This document shows positions 18,194 through 26,502 of a stretch of DNA of 64,000 nucleotides, piece after piece. The first letter of the stretch is position 1, and each line of letters begins with the position of its first letter. The DNA comes from Ignavibacteriales bacterium (GTDB taxonomy: Bacteria; Bacteroidota; Ignavibacteria; Ignavibacteriales; Ignavibacteriaceae), in NCBI GenBank assembly GCA_016700155.1, contig CP065001.1, forward strand, positions 248,001-312,000, in the 5' to 3' direction. Below the pieces are notes generated by a model that saw only the letters and a list, made by a program, of their open reading frames with translations, was not told the origin of the DNA and made no database searches. Made by a program: the position numbers and the translations under genes.

Positions 18194-20050
18194 TTACTGT
18201 TTTTTCTTACCGGATATAATAATGTTTGAAATTCTGGCTGACACATATTTACCCGAGAAAAAACCTACTTCTCCTGAAAGTTTATCAGGTGATTTCCACT
18301 GTCCTATCTGCTTATCATTGGAATAAAGGTTTATCTGCTGACCGGAACACTGGATTTTTATTTTATATGCATCATTCTCTATTTGCGAAACAGAAAATGA
18401 TTCAACTTCTTCTTCATTTTCACCTGAGACTTTTAGCAATACAAGTTTGTTTTTATTGTTAACGCAGAATAGCAGGTATGAATCCTCGTCCCTGTCGCAA
18501 ACAATCCCGATTCGTGATTCATCGGGCGCTGAAAAAATTCTTATGTCAGATGAGACAACTATATCATTCAGTTTTTGATTGAGAGAAATAATTTTATCAA
18601 TTGCACTGCTGGCAAATGCAATTCCGGAATTTGTCATTTCAAAATGGTTAAGATTTAATCCGTTAAAGTTCCATTCATTCGATACGAACTTTGTTGTTGT
18701 AAAAATGGGAACGACTTCTTTTGGCGGAATAGTAGTTTGAACATTATTCTCAGCTTGATTTTCAACCTCAGGTACGGATCCGTACATGATCTGGTGTTCA
18801 CATATTCTTATCAGGTTAAATATTTTTTCATTCTCGGGCTGAAGTTCCGCCACTTTATAATATAAACGTAATGCCTCAACAAAATTTTTCTTTTCCCTGA
18901 ATTTTTCGGCGTCGTGAAGATAAGATTCGGCGATTTTATTTAATCCCTTTAGAGCAGCAAGATGCATAGGTTCATCACTCAGAATTTTCTGATAGATGAT
19001 CAACGCGTTATCAATTTTTCCTGATTTAAATGTTTTATCGGCAAGCGCGAGAAGTTCATCTTCCCCTTTATTGAGATTAGCAAGTTCCGGATCGACCGGG
19101 TTTATAATCACGCTGGTAGTATCAGAACTAGGATTGGACTCAGAACTGAAAAGTTTAGTGACACTGTCCTTCAAAAAGAATCCTGCGGCAAGCAGCAGCA
19201 CTGCCAAAAAGAAAAGAAGGGGAGTTTTACTGCTTTTCTTTTCAAGCTTTTCTTTAGAGTATTCAGTTGTAACAGGCTGCGAAGTTTCACCAACGGATAC
19301 TATCTGCACAGTTACATTGTCCTTGCCGCCTCTTTCATTTGCAAGATTGATAAGCGTTGAACAGGCATCATCGGGAGAACTACTTTTTATAATTTCAAGA
19401 ATCTCTTCTTTGCTCACCTTAGCAAGCCCATCAGTACAAAGAACAAAGGTTTGTCCGGCTTTTAAGTGGATATCCTTTATGATATCGACTTTAACTTTTT
19501 CAATTACTCCAAGTGCACGTGCGAGTACTGATTTTGAAGGATAATTTTCTGCTTCCTGTGGAGTGAGAATACCTTCTCTCAGCATTTCATTTACTTTGGT
19601 GTGATCTTCAGTTAACTGTGTTATCTGCCCATTCTCAATTTTATAAATTCTTGAATCACCCACGTGTCCTATAATACCGGAATCTTCTTTCAATAAAAGA
19701 CTGACGAAAGTAGTTCCCATCCTGTTATATTCTGTTGAGCCCTGGGCTTTTTTGAAAATTGTATCATTTGCAGTTTCAATCGCCTGCTTCAGTGCATCTG
19801 CAGGTAAGGAGGAATAATTTTGTGAGTAATCATTAATTACTGTCTCGACAGCAAGACTGCTCGCGAGTTTTCCGCCGGTGTGTCCGCCCATTCCATCTGC
19901 TACGATGAACAACTGACCTTTAGCAGTGTAAAGGTCAAGATCAGTATCAGGGTACTTTCCTAAACTATCCTGATTTTCGGTTCTAACCAAACCGATGTCA
20001 GTATTGCCGGCAAATTTTAAAAATAGTTGTGAACTGCTTGATGAAGACAT
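18194..20050 (-). CDS. PP2C-type Ser/Thr phosphatase with membrane helix, TPRs and beta C-domain (PppA-like role)
   Basis: The 618-aa product has a PP2C domain at ~10-255 with metal-site motifs RTENQD (23-28), ADGMGGHTGG (51-60), GDSR (131-134), CTDG (205-208) and GGKDN (241-245). It continues with a membrane helix at ~277-292, TPR-like helices (~325-420) and a C-terminal beta-rich domain (~440-615) that looks like a LamG/concanavalin sandwich. T6SS PppA proteins are usually only ~240 aa, so the exported half is an addition. It sits between the FHA-transglycosylase and kinase genes and should remove phosphates placed by that kinase. Confidence 0.85.
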   Translation of the reverse strand: MSSSSSSQLFLKFAGNTDIGLVRTENQDSLGKYPDTDLDLYTAKGQLFIVADGMGGHTGGKLASSLAVETVINDYSQNYSSLPADALKQAIETANDTIFKKAQGSTEYNRMGTTFVSLLLKEDSGIIGHVGDSRIYKIENGQITQLTEDHTKVNEMLREGILTPQEAENYPSKSVLARALGVIEKVKVDIIKDIHLKAGQTFVLCTDGLAKVSKEEILEIIKSSSPDDACSTLINLANERGGKDNVTVQIVSVGETSQPVTTEYSKEKLEKKSSKTPLLFFLAVLLLAAGFFLKDSVTKLFSSESNPSSDTTSVIINPVDPELANLNKGEDELLALADKTFKSGKIDNALIIYQKILSDEPMHLAALKGLNKIAESYLHDAEKFREKKNFVEALRLYYKVAELQPENEKIFNLIRICEHQIMYGSVPEVENQAENNVQTTIPPKEVVPIFTTTKFVSNEWNFNGLNLNHFEMTNSGIAFASSAIDKIISLNQKLNDIVVSSDIRIFSAPDESRIGIVCDRDEDSYLLFCVNNKNKLVLLKVSGENEEEVESFSVSQIENDAYKIKIQCSGQQINLYSNDKQIGQWKSPDKLSGEVGFFSGKYVSARISNIIISGKKKQ

Positions 20051-20068
20051 GTCGATTATAATTGTTTA

Positions 20069-21565
20069 TTATTTGTCTAAAATCTGTAGAGCTTCTTTTA
20101 AAGGATTTTCAAAATCGAAACCAAAAATTTTCGGGTTTTCACAAATCACAGCAGCAGAAAATATATAGAAGACGTAGTTGTAAGTTTCATCAGGAATTTT
20201 TTCTCTGTACTTGATCAATAAGTTCCAGAAATTTCTGTCGCGTGGATTTTCAGGCATAGTACGGATGAGGTTAATAATATTCCTTTCACCCCAATTGTAT
20301 GATGCCATTACAAGCAATCCGGAAGCCTGAGCATCTGTGTTATAAATATACTTTATGTACTGAGCTGCGGCACTTGTAGCTTTTGGAAAATTAAATCTTT
20401 CATCGCCGGGGTCATAAACCTGCTGATGTGATAAAGGTCCTATCTTCAATCCATATCTCTGTGCAGTCTGCGGAATAAACTGCCATATTCCTTTAGCGTA
20501 TCCGTATCTTGTTGATGGTCCTACTATCTGTTCTCTGAAATCACTTTCCTGCAAAGCAAGAAAAAAGAATTGAGGTGGAAGTTGTTCACGTGCAAAGTAA
20601 CTGACAACCACGGGAACATAACCGTTTTCTTTAGCCCGGGTAAGTGCGTTAATAAGCCGTTTACTTTGTTTCCATTTATTGATATAAATTTTTACTTCAT
20701 CGATGAATGCTTTCGGGATTGTTAATTCACATTCACCGAATAACCTTGCTATGTGAACAATTATTTTTTCGTCTTCTGAAAGATTATAGATTCCAAGGTC
20801 AGCCACTAACTGTTCATAATTTTTTCTTAACTGCTGACGGCGTTCATCAAACTTTTCAAGTGCTTTAATTATTTCCGGGTCGCCGGTGCTTGCAAGTTTT
20901 TCTTTCAGAACAGAAATCTCCAGGTCGAGAGTTTTCATATCATAAAAAATATTCTCTGCAAGATCTTTCTGTTTATTCTCTTTTAGCTGCTGATAAATTG
21001 CATAAGCCCCGAACAGTACAGCAATAACACCTACTATTATTAAATATTTTTTGTAACGGGTAGTTTGTTTTTTCTTAACAACCTTAAATGCTTCACGCAT
21101 TAGTTTGGTATGTTCGCCTGCATTGCTGTCATCACCAGATTCATCAAAGTAATGTTTGATATATCTTGTTAATGATGGATCATCTTTTTGCTGAACAGGA
21201 ACAGGTTCTTCTTTTACCGGTTGGGTGGACTGTTCAAATGTAAAATGAAGGATTGGTCCGTCTGTGCCAAGCGCAACGGTTGAAGCATCTTTTAATTCCT
21301 CTTTCTCAATCTTTTTTCCATTAATAAAAGTCCCGTTACTGCTGTGCTTATCAACAAGCCACCACGACTGATTATCAAATACAACTTCAAGATGAACCCT
21401 GCTTACAACACCGTGCTCAATTTTTATTGAACAATCATCCGAGCGGCCAATGGAGAAAGTTGAACTGAAGAAATACTCTTTTTGTGCGGAATCTCCTCTT
21501 TCAATTTTTACTTTGACAATTTTATTATCCGAGTTTTGAGAGGAGGAAAGTTGAGTGTTTTTCAT
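20069..21565 (-). CDS. FHA domain-membrane-lytic transglycosylase fusion
   Basis: This 498-aa protein joins a cytoplasmic FHA domain (~18-110; GR 40-41, SRVH 55-58, Asn77) to a membrane helix (~174-191), a helical linker and a periplasmic SLT/MltD-type transglycosylase (~325-490). The latter shows FLALQESDF with catalytic Glu340, GIWQF at 359-363 and ASYNWG at 421-426. FHA domains bind phosphothreonine, so the kinase next door could tether or switch it. The expected role is local opening of peptidoglycan for T6SS assembly, which standard T6SS achieve with separate enzymes. The FHA-SLT combination is unusual to my knowledge. Confidence 0.82.
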   Translation of the reverse strand: MKNTQLSSSQNSDNKIVKVKIERGDSAQKEYFFSSTFSIGRSDDCSIKIEHGVVSRVHLEVVFDNQSWWLVDKHSSNGTFINGKKIEKEELKDASTVALGTDGPILHFTFEQSTQPVKEEPVPVQQKDDPSLTRYIKHYFDESGDDSNAGEHTKLMREAFKVVKKKQTTRYKKYLIIVGVIAVLFGAYAIYQQLKENKQKDLAENIFYDMKTLDLEISVLKEKLASTGDPEIIKALEKFDERRQQLRKNYEQLVADLGIYNLSEDEKIIVHIARLFGECELTIPKAFIDEVKIYINKWKQSKRLINALTRAKENGYVPVVVSYFAREQLPPQFFFLALQESDFREQIVGPSTRYGYAKGIWQFIPQTAQRYGLKIGPLSHQQVYDPGDERFNFPKATSAAAQYIKYIYNTDAQASGLLVMASYNWGERNIINLIRTMPENPRDRNFWNLLIKYREKIPDETYNYVFYIFSAAVICENPKIFGFDFENPLKEALQILDK

Positions 21566-21578
21566 TTCTGGATTAAAA

Positions 21579-22160
21579 TCATTTTGCCGGAGCCGGTTTG
21601 AATGATAACATCATTCGCTCTACCTGCGGTCCGATTGTTTGTCTCGTTTTTTTAGTAAATGAAGCGGTTAATTTAAAACCTGTTTTTTCATGCAGCACAT
21701 ATATCTGATGCTGGTATATTTTAAAATCATTAAGCGGATACCATTTGAAAATTGCTTCGTAGGCTTCAGTACCGTCAAATAATTTTGTATCACCTTGTTT
21801 AAGCAGGGAACAACCTTTTAATTCCTGCTCAAGAGTTTTTATCTGGTAATCCGCATATTCTTTTAGGGTATCAAACGGAACATCCTGTTCAACCGTTAGA
21901 ATAACATTATGTTTGATGCCGTCTGTAACAGGTCCTGTAAGAGTATAGATTGTTTTGTCTTCCCAGTCCTGGAGCTGATTAATTGTAAAACCGTTACCCT
22001 GGAATACAACAGTTTTATCTTCCGGTTTAGGCTGCGGTTTAGGTTGTTCCTTTTTAGCCTCTACAGCAGGAGGAGTTTGTTTCGATTCAGGTTTTTTCTC
22101 CTCTTCCTTTTTTTGTTCAGGCTGATTTTGGAACTGGCGATAATAATCGGGGATTTTCAT
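21579..22160 (-). CDS. DcrB/DUF1795-like protein, possible Eag-type adaptor
   Basis: The 193-aa protein opens with a low-complexity Lys/Glu/Pro/Gln stretch (10-50), then a domain of ~140 residues with the DcrB/PsbP-like pattern: FQGNGFTINQLQDWEDKTIY, then LKEYADYQIKTLEQEL, and a final strand LTASFTKKTR before GPQVERMMLSF. DUF1795 relatives in T6SS loci are Eag chaperones that load transmembrane effectors onto VgrG or PAAR. No signal peptide is visible, which fits a cytoplasmic adaptor rather than the DcrB lipoprotein. The role is inferred from family and position among cargo genes. Confidence 0.6.
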   Translation of the reverse strand: MKIPDYYRQFQNQPEQKKEEEKKPESKQTPPAVEAKKEQPKPQPKPEDKTVVFQGNGFTINQLQDWEDKTIYTLTGPVTDGIKHNVILTVEQDVPFDTLKEYADYQIKTLEQELKGCSLLKQGDTKLFDGTEAYEAIFKWYPLNDFKIYQHQIYVLHEKTGFKLTASFTKKTRQTIGPQVERMMLSFKPAPAK

Positions 22161-22208
22161 TTGTCACTATCTTTATAATGATGACTCTGTGAATTTTATT
22201 TATCGTTT

Positions 22209-23060
22209 CTATCTGGGGGTCAGTGTAGCGATTCTTCCATTGCTGAAACACTGATCATCAATGTTATCATCAAGCCTGTAAAAAATAATCGGACAAAGCA
22301 TGTGCGCTCCCATCAATTCAAAATCATCGGGAGTTGGTGTTCTTCCGACTCCGTTACTTGCCAGTATACTTACTCCGGATTCAGAATGAATGCTGTCGCT
22401 TCTCGCATCACTCCATCTGGGGTTATCAGGTCGATTATCGGTTTCTGCTTTACAATGTGCAATCTCATGAAATGCTGCAGTTGCAAGATTCCTTGCCAGC
22501 AAATCACGCCAGTTAGTAGCTTCAAAATTTTGTCTTGCATTGCTGAATGCACAAGCGATAACAGGAAAAGATGTACCACTGATCCCCGGTAAAGATAAAC
22601 CGCTGTGCTCACCTGCGCTTCTTAAAACCTCCCTCTGATCACGAACCCAGCTTTCAGGAAATTCCTGAACACGGGCATTACGGATTGCTTCGAGCATTGC
22701 GTACTCCGGTCTCCTGTCAAGCGGGTCTGCAGGTCTTTCACTCATTTCGCGTGCTGTGAAGTAAACAACAGGGTCGCCTATATTTATGCTTAAACCGGAA
22801 AAATCAGGTCTTGTAGGATTGTCCGCAGCAGCCGGGATTTCAGTCACATTAATTGTTGTACTTGTTCTTGATGGTGCGTGCGGAATATGTGCTTTAGCCT
22901 GATTCATAAGGTCAATCAGGTTGGATCTGAAATCTGTAAAAATACTTTGAACGACAGGTGAACTCATTCCCGGTGCTTCTATAATAGTTCCCGACCCGCC
23001 TGTTGCAACATTTATCTGAAGAGGTTTAATTACAAAATAGTAAATATTAAGAGCAGGCAT
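22209..23060 (-). CDS. Predicted HExxH zinc metallopeptidase, putative T6SS cargo
   Basis: The 283-aa product lacks a signal peptide. Its one clear motif is AAFHEIAHCKAE, giving HEIAH at 198-202, a zincin active-site helix. The motif is followed by polar residues and a C-terminal part with acidic residues that could supply the third ligand (for example in DDFELMGAHM). I recognise no named family. It sits between two other small unknowns in the segment downstream of PAAR, without a detectable immunity partner. A toxin or processing peptidase role is inferred from the motif and location. Confidence 0.55.
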   Translation of the reverse strand: MPALNIYYFVIKPLQINVATGGSGTIIEAPGMSSPVVQSIFTDFRSNLIDLMNQAKAHIPHAPSRTSTTINVTEIPAAADNPTRPDFSGLSINIGDPVVYFTAREMSERPADPLDRRPEYAMLEAIRNARVQEFPESWVRDQREVLRSAGEHSGLSLPGISGTSFPVIACAFSNARQNFEATNWRDLLARNLATAAFHEIAHCKAETDNRPDNPRWSDARSDSIHSESGVSILASNGVGRTPTPDDFELMGAHMLCPIIFYRLDDNIDDQCFSNGRIATLTPR

Positions 23061-23076
23061 TTTCTAAAAAAAATTA

Positions 23077-23934
23077 TTAAAGTGAATCAAGGTGCTCGTG
23101 AATTTCAGTAGTACTCATCTGCGAAAATTTCCACAACAATGTACTGCCTTCATCAAAAGGATTGTTCAACACACGTCTCCATTTACCCCACAGCCTGTGA
23201 TCTGTTGGTACAATCATCTGACCGGGTGTTCCGGCGGGAGCTTCGAATCTGTTAACAAAAGGATTTTTTGTTGAATGACCTAAAGTTTTATGAGCATCGA
23301 CCCGGCAGTTAGGACGACGCGTAGCTAATTCATCCCGGAGTGTTGCAGCAAATCCATCATCGGTTGCACCGGTTGAACATGCATATAAAACAACTTTAAC
23401 GTCCGGGGTAGCTATGCGTGCTATTGCTTCAGCAAGTGCCGCACAATCTCCGTATGTAGAACTCTGGTATTCCACTGAAGTATTGGTTTTAAATCCGAAT
23501 TGAAATCCTGTTTGCCAGCCATGACAAAAAAACGCTACAACTCTCATAGGTTGACTTGCCGGCAGACTATCGAGCGCGTCCAGAACTTTTCTTTTTCTCT
23601 GATCATAGGATACAGGATTGGTTATTTCCCCGCGAACCAGTGCACATTCACCATTATCAACAACGTAGGTTGATCCAACAGGTACAAAGTTATAGTGTGA
23701 AAAATAAAATGACTCGGGTAGAAAAGCTCCGCCAACATCATTAGGTCTGTCGGGATGATTACAGCGCAAACGGAAACTTACAATATCATTCCTGATAACG
23801 AGTGTTGTTGTGTCGTTTTCTCTATCCAGCCTTCTCACATTTCTGTTATAGGAATTGAATAGTCTGCTTTCAGGATCGGTCCATCCTTCAGAACCGTATG
23901 CACATCTTCTGTGAGCTGGAGTAGCGCAGGGCAT
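23077..23934 (-). CDS. Predicted caspase-fold (clan CD-like) Cys/His protein, putative T6SS cargo
   Basis: The 285-aa product has no signal peptide. Two short motifs match the dyad layout of clan CD peptidases: strand RVVAFFCHGW ending His138-Gly139, and ~45 residues later strand VKVVLYACSTGA with Cys186. The same pattern occurs in caspase-like, C80 and DUF4347 domains. The N-terminus is Cys/His-rich (MPCATPAHRRCAYG). It lies 16 bp upstream of the HExxH gene and 3 bp after the Ig/PGBD gene, so all three are cotranslated. An alternative is an alpha/beta-hydrolase-like fold. Substrate is unknown. Confidence 0.5.
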   Translation of the reverse strand: MPCATPAHRRCAYGSEGWTDPESRLFNSYNRNVRRLDRENDTTTLVIRNDIVSFRLRCNHPDRPNDVGGAFLPESFYFSHYNFVPVGSTYVVDNGECALVRGEITNPVSYDQRKRKVLDALDSLPASQPMRVVAFFCHGWQTGFQFGFKTNTSVEYQSSTYGDCAALAEAIARIATPDVKVVLYACSTGATDDGFAATLRDELATRRPNCRVDAHKTLGHSTKNPFVNRFEAPAGTPGQMIVPTDHRLWGKWRRVLNNPFDEGSTLLWKFSQMSTTEIHEHLDSL

Positions 23935-23937
23935 AAT

Positions 23938-25245
23938 TTATTTTTTGGTATTAAGTGTTTTAAACTTTTTATTTACTTTGTCAGCAAGATCGGATGAAAG
24001 ATCTCCATTAACAGGGAGATTATTTTGTTTTTGAAAATTCTTGATGGCATCTCTCAACATCGGATTTAATGCACCGTCGATTTCACCGTTGTAAAATCCA
24101 AGACTTTGAAGTCTTGTTTGAATTCCTTTTGTGTCTGTCTCCGGCTCAATTGATTCAAACCGTAATGTGGTTTTGTAAGTTGCTTTCTCCTCGCCGTCTT
24201 TCAGCCACACAAGCAAATCTGCTTCAGTAATGTCAGCCGGTATTTCGGCTTCAATCAAACCGTCACCGGATGTATTTCCGCCGACTGTATCAAGTCCGTA
24301 TCTTATTTCAAATTTTTTGTTTGAATAAGAATTATTCTCCGCATCCTTCAGATTAATTTTTATCGTTTGCTTTTCCTCTTCGTTATCAGAATCCTCATTC
24401 TCATCTTCCTCTTCAAGTGACACACGTACAGGACCGGGTGATGAATATTCGAGCCTGTATTTACCGTCATCGTCAAATGTTCCGCTGACTTCAGAACCAT
24501 CAGCCAGGTACATTTTAAAATTTTTATTCGCGGCTGGTTCACCGTTAGGGTAACGCCATTCTATCTCAACCCAGTCTTTGAACTTTATCACTTTTGAATC
24601 TTCTGATTTACCACCAACAACGATTCGAAAAAAATATTCGGGCCAGCTATAGCCATTTTCATTTTCTTCATCTGTGGCAATGTCGTCGGTATCATCTACA
24701 TACTGGAATTCCCACTCAGTCTCGATTTTTTTGTTCTTAACATTGACTGGAATTGAAGTAACAAGATCATGTGCCTGATCAGAATCAAATTCCCAAATCT
24801 GAACCTCAGCCTCAGCGCCATCATAAGCACCGGAAATATCCGCTGTGATTTTTAAAATATCACCCCTGTGTACTTCATCTTTATCCCATTTAAGATTTTT
24901 TATTTCAATCTGCGGTAGAAGATTTAATGCTGCTGATTTTTTTGTCAGACTAAGTTTTGAAATTTTAACTTCAGCATAGAGTTCATCTTTTGCTTTTTCC
25001 GGGATAGTTAATTCAACACGATACTTATTGCCGAATAATTTTTTCTTTATCGTTTCAAAAGATTTACCGGATTTATCCGATAATTGAATAGACGCTTCTG
25101 TATTGTTGCCGACCAGCTGGGTGAATATATCAAGAGCGACTTTGCCGCCGGGCGCACCTTTTGCTTTTGACCACAAAACCTGTTCAATAGCCGAAGTTAG
25201 TTTTTCTTCTTTTACTTTATCGCTGTCGCCGGAGACTTTACTCAT
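23938..25245 (-). CDS. Ig-like/peptidoglycan-binding protein sharing modules with the PAAR tail
   Basis: The 435-aa protein has no signal peptide. Residues ~115-230 and ~230-290 align by eye with two modules in the C-terminal half of the PAAR protein (NLKWDKDEVHRGDILKITAD against NAKWSKEIAKVGDKVKLTAE, and WRYPNGEPAANKNFKMYLAD against LKDDEGNPKANEEFILFLPN). Another Ig-like unit follows. The last ~70 residues are a PF01471-type peptidoglycan-binding domain (IQTRLQSLGFYNGEIDGALN, then IKNFQKQNNL). Its start overlaps the stop of the upstream beta-propeller gene by 4 bases. It may be a delivered wall-binding cargo or an adaptor; both are inference. Confidence 0.7.
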   Translation of the reverse strand: MSKVSGDSDKVKEEKLTSAIEQVLWSKAKGAPGGKVALDIFTQLVGNNTEASIQLSDKSGKSFETIKKKLFGNKYRVELTIPEKAKDELYAEVKISKLSLTKKSAALNLLPQIEIKNLKWDKDEVHRGDILKITADISGAYDGAEAEVQIWEFDSDQAHDLVTSIPVNVKNKKIETEWEFQYVDDTDDIATDEENENGYSWPEYFFRIVVGGKSEDSKVIKFKDWVEIEWRYPNGEPAANKNFKMYLADGSEVSGTFDDDGKYRLEYSSPGPVRVSLEEEDENEDSDNEEEKQTIKINLKDAENNSYSNKKFEIRYGLDTVGGNTSGDGLIEAEIPADITEADLLVWLKDGEEKATYKTTLRFESIEPETDTKGIQTRLQSLGFYNGEIDGALNPMLRDAIKNFQKQNNLPVNGDLSSDLADKVNKKFKTLNTKK

Positions 25246-26348
25246 TTTAATTCTTCACTTACAAGACAGTATAAAAATTTGTTTGTACTGACAAAGATTT
25301 CACCTTTCTCATTTATGATTGGAGGTGTTGAGGCAATTTCATTTTCAAACTGATAAACAAATTTTCGTTCACCTGTGCTGTCAAAAGCAAAAATGTATTT
25401 ATCCTCGCTGACTAACAATAGGTTATCCTCCAGACAAACTGCTCCATGAGTGAAGCCTGTATTCTGTTCCCACAGTTTAACTTTATCTTTATTCACTGCG
25501 GTGATCATTCTTGTATTAAAAAGATAGACACTACCATCAAAGCCAATGTGAGGAGGGAAATAATTCTCTTCTGCTTGCACTGGAAATTCAGAAACCTTTT
25601 TACAGGAAGAATCCAGAATCCAAAGCGCATATTTATCTTCTTCAGTGAGTACAATAACATAGATGTTTGAATTGTCATCCACACTTAAAGCAAGCGGTGT
25701 GAAGTTATCCTCTAAAGCATTTGTAGTGGAAAAATCTTCATTCAGGATTTCAATTTTATCTTTATACGCAATGAAAAATGATCCGCCATTTGTTGCCGCA
25801 TAAGTTAAACCCGAGTTTCGCTTCTCAAGTTTTTCTCTTACTGCTGTTGTCACTATTGAAAGATCATCAGTTTGAATGTTCCCGCCGATGTTCTGTTTTT
25901 CAAGGTAAGCAGTCTCAGGCTTTTCGGATGAATGCGCATCCATAATTTGTTCGTTGCTTAAACAAATAAGTGCATTTCCTGTTCGCGTTAAAAATGTCCG
26001 GTGATACTTTGTCCCGTAAAATCCGTCAACAATAAATTTAAGCGTGCCGTCACCAATATCATAAGCTTCAATCATGCTGTTATTATCAACGGCATATATC
26101 AGGTTATTTGATGTGTCCAGCACAACATTTCCATTAGCGAAACTATTTGATGTTATTGCCTTACCGTTGAGATCAAACATCTGCCATACTTCACTGCCCT
26201 GGATCACAATCCTGTCTTTTGAAACCAGAAGATGTTCAGGGTTTATGCCGCCAAGTATTGGTGTCTGCCATTTAACTTTCCACATCCCGGAAGTGAGTTT
26301 TTGATTAAGCCTGGAATTCAGATTGTCGTTTATAAATGGTCTTATCAT
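25242..26348 (-). CDS. PQQ-like beta-propeller protein, in-frame body of an apparently frameshifted gene
   Basis: The 368-aa body is made of repeated four-strand blades of the PQQ/quinoprotein type (LIYAVDNNSMIEAYDIGDGT, IHVG-like turns, final blade YIFAFDSTGERKFVYQFENE). Its first Met at 26348 lacks a ribosome site. Upstream, in the next frame, an ATG at 26502 encodes a short membrane anchor; if the T10 tract at 26424-26433 were T9 the two parts would join into one 419-aa membrane-anchored propeller. The full gene would overlap the 1298-aa gene by 23 bases. It may recognise or neutralise its neighbour in the periplasm (inference), since no immunity gene is otherwise seen. Confidence 0.7.
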   Translation of the reverse strand: MIRPFINDNLNSRLNQKLTSGMWKVKWQTPILGGINPEHLLVSKDRIVIQGSEVWQMFDLNGKAITSNSFANGNVVLDTSNNLIYAVDNNSMIEAYDIGDGTLKFIVDGFYGTKYHRTFLTRTGNALICLSNEQIMDAHSSEKPETAYLEKQNIGGNIQTDDLSIVTTAVREKLEKRNSGLTYAATNGGSFFIAYKDKIEILNEDFSTTNALEDNFTPLALSVDDNSNIYVIVLTEEDKYALWILDSSCKKVSEFPVQAEENYFPPHIGFDGSVYLFNTRMITAVNKDKVKLWEQNTGFTHGAVCLEDNLLLVSEDKYIFAFDSTGERKFVYQFENEIASTPPIINEKGEIFVSTNKFLYCLVSEELK

Positions 26349-26361
26349 TCCACTACCATTG

Positions 26362-26502
26362 TTTAAGTTAAGTGAAACAGTATGGTCTGAGTTTTCAATT
26401 TCATTTTGTGAGAAAAGACTTTCAAAAAAAAAATCCCGCCGTCGCGATTATTGCAAGCAAAACTATGAAGAATAATTTTTTATAAACTGTCAACTTTACC
26501 AT
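26362..26502 (-). pseudogene. Out-of-frame membrane-anchor segment of the beta-propeller gene
   Basis: From the ATG at 26502 the frame reads MVKLTVYKKLFFIVLLAIIA then TAGFFF, a basic start plus one hydrophobic helix, the expected anchor for the propeller that follows. It then meets ten T's (minus strand) and leaves frame, stopping after 46 codons. Removing one T gives ESLFSQNEIEN and continues to the propeller Met. It is either a real frameshift, a slippage-dependent switch, or a homopolymer sequencing error. Confidence 0.65.
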
